Shown here piece after piece: positions 55,680 through 64,000 of a DNA stretch of 64,000 bases. The notes beneath the pieces are model-generated. The model saw only the letters and a list, made by a program, of their open reading frames with translations, ran no database searches and had not been told where the DNA came from. The translations under genes were made by a program, and so were the position numbers. Each line of letters opens with the position of its first letter. Position 1 is the first letter of the stretch. The stretch is from positions 1,060,243-1,124,242 of the forward strand of contig CAJHNH020008547.1 of assembly GCA_905116865.2 (NCBI GenBank), in the 5' to 3' direction. Origin of the DNA: Candidula unifasciata (lineage: Eukaryota > Mollusca > Gastropoda > Stylommatophora > Geomitridae).

Positions 55680-55816
55680 ATGCAAGCATTTCTAAAAGGA
55701 GGGAATGCTGCTCAAGCAAAGGATAAAACACAGTCATCTCAGACATCGTCTGAAGGAAGCAAAGCTCTTAAGACAAAAGAAGTGAAACCAAAAATTGTTC
55801 CTTGGATTGAGAAATA
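55680..55816 (+). CDS. RFC4: RFC4 first coding exon (residues 1-46)
   Basis: It encodes [20 protein letters not shown], a serine/lysine-rich linker, then [10 protein letters not shown] and TA of a tyrosine codon. The acceptor AG ends at 55675 and the donor is GTAAGG at 55817. The linker is variable in RFC4 proteins. Confidence 0.95.
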
Positions 55817-58800
55817 GTAAGGTTCATGTTTTGCATTGATCTCAGCATACATTTGTAAACTCTTTCTGTACTTCACAAGAAAACTAACCTTGTTTCATTT
55901 ACACCAAATCTGGATGTATCTGCCAAAAGATACAAATGTTTTATCTCAGCATTAAACTGGCACCTCATAGTTATGCTCAAAAGAAGAAAAAGTATTGAAT
56001 GAAGAAGAAGAGCTCTTCTGTCTTAGGCAAGTTACTACAAATAACTATGAGGATTAGATAGTTATTGTTTGTGATGGGTAGTAAGAAAAATGATGATATA
56101 TTGGGAACATCATGAGGAAAAGTGGACAGTCATTGGGAGCGTCATGAGGAAAAGTGGACAGTCATTGGGAGCGTCATGAGGAAAAGTGGACAGTCATTGG
56201 GAACGCCATGAGGAAAAGTGGACAGTCATTGGGAACGCCATGAGGAAAAGTGGACAGTCATTGGGAACATCATGAGGAAAAGTGGACAATCATTGGGAAC
56301 ATCATGAGGAAAAGTGGACAGTCATTGGGAACATCATGAGGAAAAGTGGACAGTCATTGGGAATGTCGTGAGGAAAAGTAGACAGTCATTGGGAACGCCA
56401 TGAGGAAAAGTAGACAGTCATTGGGAACGCCATGAGGAAAAGCGGACAGTCATTGGGAACATCATGAGGAAAAGCGGACAGTCATTGAGAACGTCATGAG
56501 GAAAAGCGGATAATCATTGGGAATGTCATAAGGAAAAGTGGACAATCATTGGGAACGTCATGAGGAAAAGAGGACAATCACCCTATAACACTTAAATGGG
56601 AAAAAATGGACTGAGGAAAAATGGACAACTAAAAAAAGCTCTAAGTCGAAAGAAAGTTGGTGAGATGCCAAAGTTACTTAAATGGATTCCATCTATGATC
56701 TATGAAAAAATAGCACAGGATAAAGGGGGAAAAGAAGAATAAACTGCACAGTGACAAGACACAGTCAATTTAAGTAGTCTAACACAGTGTGAACATGGGA
56801 TTTCAGACTGTGTGTATTTAGGGGAGTTTTCTGACGCTTAGGCTGTCTATACAATTATATCCCTATTCCCTTCCTGATTTCCCCCACCATACAACACGTC
56901 CATTGCATCCTGTTCCCACAAATCAACCTCAATACTTGTATCATTCATGTCCTGCTTGTGCTTATCTTTATACAAGGCTGTCCTTAGCATCTTCTACCCA
57001 TATGTAATTTGAAGTATACAATTAAAGTAAATGACTTGTTTCCACACCTTCAGGTGAATTGGTATAGTACTAGACCAATCAGCACTCGATGGATGATGTG
57101 GTCAGCATCAAGCTAGCCATCTTTACCTCCCAGGACTTTACCTGGTACCCATTTAAGGCCTAGAAGCCAAGGTTTTTTTGAAAACAGTCCAGCTCTTTTC
57201 AAATTCGAACCCACGACTTTCTGATCTGCAGGCGAGCATCTAGCCACTATGGTGGCTCCCTCAGCATCTTCTACCCATAGGTAATTTCCAGTATAGGATG
57301 TCTTACCTTAGAAACTACACCAGTGTTTTCCAAACTTTTGTGTGCCGTGCCTCACCTAAGCCTATCTTAGATTCCTATGCCCCCTATATAGCTGAAACTC
57401 TCTGGGATAGTATATTATATTGTATTATAATGTACTATATATAACTAATTATTTATGGTATAGATAATTTAAAATATATACTATATATATTTATTTTAAT
57501 ATTGATTGTGCACGGCAAATTTTGATTACAATTAAAAATATTTAATAGTTTACACATGCTAGACCCTCAAAAAAATTTTTTAAATAAAAATAATAAAAAG
57601 ATTTCTTAAAAAATTAAATATAATATTGCGTTAATTCCGTTTAAATATTAAATATACCATAATATGAAGAATCATTAATGAAATTTGAATTTTCTTAATC
57701 AGCCATAATAGTGACATATCATAAATAATAAGGTCCTGGTTTATATTATGAATACACTTTATATAACTTAATACTTTTAATGATCTCACCTTATTTCCTA
57801 TATTTTTTAATCAAATTTTACTGCGGCACTGTTTATATCTTCTAGTAGCTATCATTTACCTTCAATTATAGTTATTTACGAATTTTAATCACTTTTGATC
57901 GTTTGATTATCCCTCATTTCAGTATTAATATGAATGATGTATTTTTACTTCTAGTTTAAATAAATTTTTTACTGGGGTATTAGGAATTATCTTAGAAATA
58001 CGCGACAACAGCATATACATAAATAACCTTCCGTTATTAGTCACTGTGGATTATGTCAGAAATTTATCAAACTTGTTACTACATAATATAACTTTTTATA
58101 TAGTAATTATATTATATAATCTATAGTATATTTTTAAGCCTATTTATGCACTATGCCCCCACTATAATAGCTGAACTCATGGATTAAGTTAAATAAAATA
58201 ATAATGTTTATTATAATTGTTTTTTTTTTTTTTTATGCATAAATTGTATTTTAAGGGATGTAGGGCATTTTATTAAAGTCCTGTAATTTAATGTGTAAAT
58301 TACCTGTGAAATGTATATATACTTTTCATCATTTTAGTCGGCCAAAGACTGTGGAGGATGTTGCATATCAAGATGAAGTCATTTCTGTCCTTAAGAAATC
58401 TATTGAAGGTGCAGATGTAAGTGCTGCATATCGCTAAACTCATAATCAATACTAATTACAGGGGAAAGGGGGGAGTTGACTCCTTAATTCAGAAAGAATG
58501 ATGGACTATGATTTTTAAAAAAAAAAGGGTTTTGTATAATTTCATATGATACTGTATTCTCCGGTATAATTTGTTTAAAGAAGTATGTGTAGTATCACTA
58601 CAATAGGCCTCATTCTGAATGTTGATCACCTCCATAAGTTGACCGGATTGCTACAGCTGCCTTGGGTGGTCGACTTCTGGAGGTTTTACTGTATATTGAA
58701 CTGAAATACAGCAAGGAGAGAGAAATGTTTATAGTTGTTTAAAAAAAAATATTTCTAATACTATATTAAGCAGGGTGTCTGTTCACCTTCTATAAGACAT

Positions 58801-61800
58801 CATCTGACTAATAAAGAGACAGTTGGTATAGTTGACACCATGTGAGTAGGAAACCCGTAGCCTCATCACCTGGCACTTCTTTCTGTGAGTTTTTTCTACT
58901 GCACCTGTTGAAGTATAATCAGTTACTACCTCTTCCATTAGTGGGCAGACATCTCCAGTTTTATAGAACCTGTAACGATTGACCCCCAAAAATACGCTAC
59001 TTTATCTCCCACTAGAGCATAAACTATGACCTTATGCTCTATGACCCTCAACTAACTTGTGCCAAGCCCTTTACCATTTTTGCAGCTCATTCAATGTTCT
59101 CATCTTATTCAACTCTGTCTCTGTTATTTTTGGGCCTTGTGAATTCAGTGCAAGGGCACTTTAGTTATATTATACGGTTTTCTCAATGTTTGACCAATCC
59201 AAGTTCTGTAGATTTACTTTAATTTGATTTGCTCTTTCCACAAGATCCATAGAAAATGTATCATTGCTCTGACCTACTTTGTTTAGGATTCTTCACATCC
59301 TTATCAAACAATGGAGTTCTGGTAATGAAACAGTGATATGGACCAGTATTGCTTGTACATACACCTATGCCCTGAGAAGCTACAAATCCGGCAGTGGCTC
59401 AATCTTGAAAACATCACTTACCTGCCATTTTTACAATGGCCTGTCCCTGAGAAGTCAAGTTAAGGGCCATTCATTGTGTTACTATACTGCCTGTGCAGCA
59501 TTTACCTGGTCAGGATATGAATATATTTACTAAAAATAACTTTGAGGGATGTTTTTGTGTGTGAAAAAATTGCTGTTTTAAAGCCATTTTGATGTTGTAA
59601 TTTGCCCAAAACCTTGGTGTTAGAATTCTGACGAGGTCACTGGGTCAGAGTAAGAGTTCACCCATTAAATATTTTTCTAGGCCTAGGAGAATAAAATTCA
59701 TTTCATTCGATGGATCATTGGAGGGAGCAGAAAAAAACAGGAGCTGGATTTGTCATTATATTGCAGGATGGGACTACAGTACAAGCATCATGCACCTCCG
59801 GAGGACTCTCAACAAACTTCAGAGCAAACCAAAGTGCTTGAGGAAAGAAAAATTAAAAACAGCGAAATTTTTTCCTTTGTGCCTGCATGTCAGTCCTCCC
59901 GCCAACTCAGAGGGATCCACAAGACAACATGGAGAGAGAACTGACCCGCAAGATAAGCAGACTCTCAGAAAACAGTGAAATCGTTCTCCAGTGGATCCCG
60001 GCTCACTGCGGCATACCAGGAAATAAGTTAGCAGACAGACTTGCAAAAATGGAACAAAGGAGAAACAACACATACCCATTCATTGTCATTACCAGAAATC
60101 AAAACACCCATCAAGGGAAAATACAAGGAATTGTGGAGAGAATAAACAAACAGTAAACATCCACAAGACTGCATCAGCAGACTAAACAGAAAGCAACCTA
60201 CAACAGTTTTCCATCTATGAACAATAAACTGCAGACTCGACTACCACATGCAAAACAAAAACAAAAAAAAAGATTGTACAGTCCCCACAGTGTGCACATT
60301 CTGCAGACCTGCCCACTCTACATACAGCTTCGAAAAGACACCTGCCCTCAAGAGCAAAGTGTGCAGAGCAAGCTATAGGGAACCATGAAGAACCTGCTGC
60401 TGACATACCAGTTCATAGAGGCAGTCCACCTGATGGTCTGATCTGAGCATACGAAAACTAACGTGAAGAAGAAAACGATTTCATTCTTCACTCCGTTCAA
60501 GTCTGTTGATTACTCTCCTTCATGTTCTCTAAAAATATATGCATTGTTAAATTTTAAAACAATTGTTAGTAGTCTGTGTAAAATAATTATTTATTAAACT
60601 GACTTTTGTGTGTGTCCGGAATTCCAAGGGGTTTCTTTCCCAAAGACCCCCCCCCCCCCCCCCCCCCTTTTTTTACAAAAAAAACTATACTGTCTGTATT
60701 TACTACTTTTGCTGTATATATTGAGGGGGGCAGGGGGGGGTGGCGTGAGGATTTAAAAACCACATGGCTAGTGCTGACACCACGGATCGCAGGTTAGGAT
60801 TTTATTTTTCCCCACCAGAAAAAATGTCTCCAGCTTTGCTGAGGATTTAAACCTGGGTCTCTGGCATCAAAGCCTAGCCATGTGGCTACCCACTCCTCAC
60901 AAGGGATAAAGGGACAGTCTGAAACATGTCATCAACAAAGTGATTTAACAGAAAATATTTTTGTTTTTCAGTTGCCCAATTTACTGTTTTATGGTCCTCC
61001 TGGAACTGGTAAAACATCGACAATTTTAGCATGTTCAAGACAGCTTTTTGGGTAGGTCATAATTAGTTACCGAGTACTATTAGGAAATGTGTGAACAAAT
61101 TTGTGAAAATTATTTTTGATTAATTAATTTATCACCATCATTATCAGTTGCCTCGATACTTTCAACTTTCTTCTAGAGAAGTTCGTCAGCTCATATGCTA
61201 ATATTTTGCAGTGCCAAAATATATTTGGAATAAAGTTATGGTTAACCATTAAAAAAAATGGCAAAACATTTATTGAAAATCACTGGTGGTGAAAGCTGTG
61301 AGTATAGATATGACCTGGAATTAATGTCCGTCCAGTGGCAAATAGGCATAATGGGAACTGATGATGATGAGTGGCATATAGCATCATTCTTTTTGAGTAC
61401 AGAAGGCATGACAAGTGAGATGCAATGAAACACCATGTTGACTGGGTTCTTGGACATTGATGGTTTGGTGCATCATGGAGATGTCTCTAGAGCAGTGTTT
61501 CCTAAACCTTTCTTGGACGCAGCGCCGTTTTTTTTAAATTCAAATGTTTCCACGGCGCCCTAACCTAAGTAAAGGTATGACTATTCTTGTCTTGGTTAAA
61601 TTAATTATGAAGCTTTTACAATATTTTGTGGCGCCCCTATGGAGAGGTCGTGGTTCGCCACAGCGAACAGTTTGGGAATCACTGCTTTAGAGGATAGTGT
61701 AAATGATGAATTCTGCAAATCATTCCTGTAGCACTTCCATGATTCTATGCAGACATTGCCATGAAAAGTTGTGCTTAGTCATTTAAATTCTGCAGCATTG

Positions 61801-63935
61801 TAATGTCGCTACTCACATCACAAATAAATAGTTGACGATACATATTTCATTGCTTTCACACCTTCTATACTTTTAAGATTTTGTTCCCGCTGTTTAAGAA
61901 AATAAGGACAAGTCACCAATACAGTAACACTGCTTCTTTTTCTTAGCGTTTTTGCCTGGCCTTAAACTCCAGCGGAATGTTCTCATTTTTTGTCCACTTC
62001 TGGACTTCAGTCTTGTTCTAGAACTTTTTTTTTTGTTGGGGCATATATTTTACAGATTTGGCTTATTGGTATGCATATGTTGATTCCTCGCCTTTCAGGC
62101 AGATTCACTTCGACTCTGAAGGAAACAGCTGTAATTAGTTGCCTCCTGTGACATGCTTGTTAATAAGGCAGCGTGTCTGTCTCCCCCCCTCTCCCCCAAT
62201 AGGGCATCGGAACACACAGGGAGAAGAGATTCAAGCTAGCTAGTGCAATAAGACAATTGAAGGCTGTTATAAAAGGTGCTGACCAGAGGTGTTTTATTAT
62301 TGGCAAAAACGCTAGAAGCCCATTACTTTGAAGGAGATAAAGGCCACTAACTGGTGCTTCTACCAACACGCTCAAGAACACAAAAATCATTCCCAGAACA
62401 CAAGAATTGGTCCACGTGTTTAACAGAATAATGGAAAGATTGGAAAAGTCAGCACTTTGTTTACATTCAAGTGTTTCTTTGTGTAAATGATTTTATAATG
62501 TATCTTTTGGCCTTGACAGAAAGTAAAAATAAAAGCTTTAATGCTGTTCCTAAGTGTAGTGGAAACATTAGAGATGTTAAAGGCATGCTAGCTCTGACTA
62601 ATCTTGTGTTCCTCAGTAGCTTTTAGTTTTTTATTTGTTTTTTTTCGCTTGTGTGATGTCCTGGTTGATTCTTCATTCATACCAGCACTGCTGAAACCCA
62701 TGATCTTCATACCAGCACTGCTGAAACAACATGGGGCATGTAGGTTTCCTCTTTGTTAGTTCTAGAATGTCGAGTTTGTATTTGTTATGCTTATTCAGGA
62801 TCTTAAACTAATCTGTTACATTTTGTTTTGCCGCTTCTGATTGCAGTTGGGTACATATCACGAACCTGCCTGCATTATGTCGGCCTGCAAGATTTCCTGT
62901 CGGCTCCCATTCATGGCTGTGGCCGTTCCCAAAGAGTGTTCTGTGTTCTAGGATTGTCACTTTGGTTATTTCCAACGCTCTAAGTGTTCCATACTTTCAC
63001 ATCGTGAGCAGCCAGCAGCATGTTCTGTTTTACATATTGTTTGTCAGCGGCCGCAGGCGGTGTGTGCATAACAGTGTTGTGCGTTGGCTCTTCATCGCAG
63101 TCATTCCAGCCTTACTTGGGGACTTGAACTACAAGATGAATTTCCTTCAGCTGTCATCATTGGCTAGCAAGATGCAGAGTAGCGTTGTTTTTCTGCAGCA
63201 TCTGTTACAAAACTCAGGGCTGCCAGTGCTGGGTCCCACCCCCCCCCCCCCACCCCAGATCTGGGGTTTTAGTTGCCATCTGGCTTTCTTGGTATTTATT
63301 TTAAATTATCGAAAATCTTGAGTTTTGAGTCTTATTGATGAAAAAAAAAAAAAACTAGTTAATAAACATCTTAACTAGCATAATGTGTGTACATTTAAAC
63401 CTAAACCCCGACCCCACGGCCCTTTTCAGGACCCACCGCAAAATACCACTAATTCTCAAACCAGTGATGATTGCATAAGAGACGTAGTTGACATAGAAAA
63501 GAAAATTAGCTCGCACAAAAATAAAGTGTCGACTGACATGAAAGAGTCCTGCGCACTCTTATCGTGTCAGGCGTAAAATGATTTTTCGTACGGTGTATAT
63601 AGATGGCAAAACAGGGGAGAAACGCATATAATAACACCCCTAGAACATAGTATAGTTTGTGAGAATGGCCACGGCCATGAATGTGAGCCAACAGGAAATC
63701 ATGCGCAGCGAAAAGATGATATGTGATATGTACCAGCAGTTGTTAGTTTTCCCAATACTCCCTTAGGAAGACTGCATGTAGAGAATTTATTTGTGTGTGT
63801 TTTGATGTTTTTCAGCCCAGATCTTTTCAAAGATCGAGTGCTGGAGCTCAATGCATCAGATGAAAGAGGGATCAGCGTCATTCGGGAGAAGGTCAAGAAG
63901 TTTGCACAGCTGACAGCTGGTGGAGGCAGACCAGA
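55680..63935 (+). CDS. RFC4: Replication factor C subunit 4 gene, first four coding exons; continues off the right edge
   Basis: RFC4 is a small subunit of the pentameric AAA+ clamp loader that opens PCNA and places it on primer-template DNA. The joined exons encode 138 residues plus two bases. They comprise MQAFLKG at the start (as in human RFC4), [20 protein letters not shown], the Walker A motif GPPGTGKT at residues 80-87, and the RFC-box block [11 protein letters not shown]. Walker B, sensors and the collar domain should lie beyond 64000. The MQAFLKG start distinguishes RFC4 from RFC2, RFC3 and RFC5. The start exon is preceded by a good acceptor (tattttaaatacag) only four bases before the ATG, so at least one non-coding first exon exists upstream. 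E2F and ETS-like motifs near 52.2 kb mark a candidate promoter. Confidence 0.96.
56085..56590. repeat. 32-bp minisatellite in RFC4 intron
   Basis: About fifteen units of gaggaaaagtggacagtcat / tgggaacgccat. Single-base variants are shared by neighbouring units, consistent with local duplication. Confidence 0.95.
57030..57262 (-). mobile_element. tRNA-derived SINE (family T)
   Basis: The minus strand reads tagtggctagatgctcgcct (A box) and gtgggttcgaatttg (B box, GGTTCGAAT), then the core shared with 52807-53089. The head is tRNA-like but lacks a full cloverleaf. Confidence 0.85.
57320..58250. other. AT-rich block with a hAT-like left end
   Basis: Starts ccagtgttttccaaactttt, similar to hAT MITE ends, and is strongly AT-rich to about 58250. 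The matching right end was not found, so element boundaries are uncertain. Confidence 0.4.
58338..58416 (+). CDS. RFC4: RFC4 second coding exon (residues 46-72)
   Basis: It completes tyrosine and encodes [26 protein letters not shown], the conserved YRP helix segment before the ATPase site. The acceptor is ttcatcattttag and the donor is GTAAGT. Confidence 0.96.
58417..59690. other. RFC4 intron sequence with no recognised feature
   Basis: Short open frames only (for example 59279-59533). No family recognised. Confidence 0.5.
59710..60475 (+). mobile_element. RNase-H LINE 3' region in RFC4 intron
   Basis: The plus strand encodes [31 protein letters not shown], the C-terminal RNase H motif with its catalytic Asp. 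After a stop it gives [20 protein letters not shown], the HILQxCPL tail typical of these LINEs. 5'-truncated and frameshifted. Confidence 0.88.
60755..60905 (-). mobile_element. tRNA-derived SINE fragment
   Basis: The minus strand reads gtagccacatggctaggctt then cccaggtttaaatcctc, A-box and B-box-like, preceding RFC4 exon 3 by about 65 bases. Confidence 0.55.
60972..61051 (+). CDS. RFC4: RFC4 third coding exon, Walker A (residues 73-99)
   Basis: It encodes [20 protein letters not shown] then CSRQLF and GG of a glycine codon. GPPGTGKT is the P-loop, with the catalytic lysine at residue 86. The acceptor is tttttgtttttcag and the donor is GTAGGT. Confidence 0.97.
61493..61684. mobile_element. 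192-bp hAT-like MITE in RFC4 intron
   Basis: Ends CAGTGTTTCCTAAAC and GTTTGGGAATCACTG are inverted. Flanks ctctagag / ctttagag form an 8-bp target duplication with one mismatch. Confidence 0.85.
61935..62225 (-). mobile_element. SINE-like family A copy
   Basis: Blocks ttgtccacttctggacttca, tcgcctttcaggcagattca, gtaattagttgcctcctgtg, ggcatcggaacacacaggg in family order. Confidence 0.8.
62226..63815. other. RFC4 intron sequence, mostly featureless
   Basis: Contains a short direct repeat of cttcataccagcactgctgaaac (62670-62730), a C tract at 63240-63250 and a poly-A run at 63340-63354. The 119-codon open frame at 62962 has no recognised motif. Confidence 0.5.
63816..63935 (+). CDS. RFC4: RFC4 fourth coding exon (residues 99-139)
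   Basis: It completes glycine and encodes [39 protein letters not shown] and GA of a split codon. [11 protein letters not shown] is a signature block of clamp-loader small subunits. The acceptor is gatgtttttcag and the donor is GTAACT at 63936. Confidence 0.95.
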
Positions 63936-64000
63936 GTAACTATTACATTTATCTTTACTATGATTTGTTCTGTGGAGGAACTATTACATTGTCATTCACT

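Noticed and set aside
57200..57262. Possible tRNA gene on the minus strand
   Set aside because: A and B boxes are present but no acceptor stem or anticodon arm closes; shares its body with another SINE copy.
62962..63321. 119-codon frame in RFC4 intron
   Set aside because: No family resemblance, interrupted by a C tract, and lies between well-defined RFC4 exons.

Overview
This window is animal nuclear DNA. It holds two split, conserved genes arranged head to head, embedded in very repeat-rich introns. On the minus strand is CUL3 (cullin-3, scaffold of BTB-CUL3-RBX1 ubiquitin ligases). I could place fifteen coding exons, from the start codon at 45171 down to 1146. Every intron has GT..AG ends and the reading phase closes at every junction, giving 671 codons plus one base. 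The last part of the protein (winged-helix/neddylation end, about 95 residues in human) lies beyond the left edge. On the plus strand is RFC4 (replication factor C subunit 4). Its first four coding exons run from 55680 to 63935 (138 codons plus two bases), and the gene continues past the right edge. CUL3 protein identity to vertebrate CUL3 is high. The intron content (many tRNA-derived SINEs, RNase-H LINE tails, foldback elements, long minisatellites) suggests an invertebrate, perhaps a gastropod mollusc. That species guess is weak because it rests on general impression, not a search.

Layout, left to right. 1-5367: CUL3 exons 15, 14 and 13, a 42-bp minisatellite and old LINE tails. 5368-12958: CUL3 intron 12, with 52-53-bp and 52-bp minisatellites that appear twice around a 17-base N gap (probably an assembly duplication). 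12959-25223: exons 12 to 6, each separated by minisatellites of 40, about 14, about 23, about 18, about 25, 46 and about 62 bp. 25224-30672: intron 5 with a decayed LINE carrying recognisable reverse transcriptase motifs. 30673-36604: exons 5 to 2. 36605-45105: intron 1, containing a 3.4-kb 41-bp satellite. 45106-45171: CUL3 exon 1. 45172-55679: intergenic or 5' UTR sequence with LINE tails, foldback elements and a candidate RFC4 promoter near 52.2 kb. 55680-63935: RFC4 exons, with a 32-bp minisatellite, a LINE tail and a hAT-like MITE in the introns.

The most unusual observation is that several minisatellites are anchored on, and partly made of, CUL3 splice junctions. The array beside exon 5 contains thirteen extra copies of that exon's first ~33 bases plus its acceptor. 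The array beside exon 6 contains about ten copies of that exon's donor. The array beside exon 8 repeats its GTATGT donor. In the CUL3 pre-mRNA these would be rows of decoy splice sites. A second notable arrangement is an inverted pair of ~360-bp tRNA-derived SINEs flanking exons 10 and 11, a layout that can favour circular RNA. The 1149-residue open frame in the 41-bp satellite, and the other long ORFs in repeats, are periodicity artefacts and not genes. I saw no CRISPR array, rRNA gene or intact tRNA gene.
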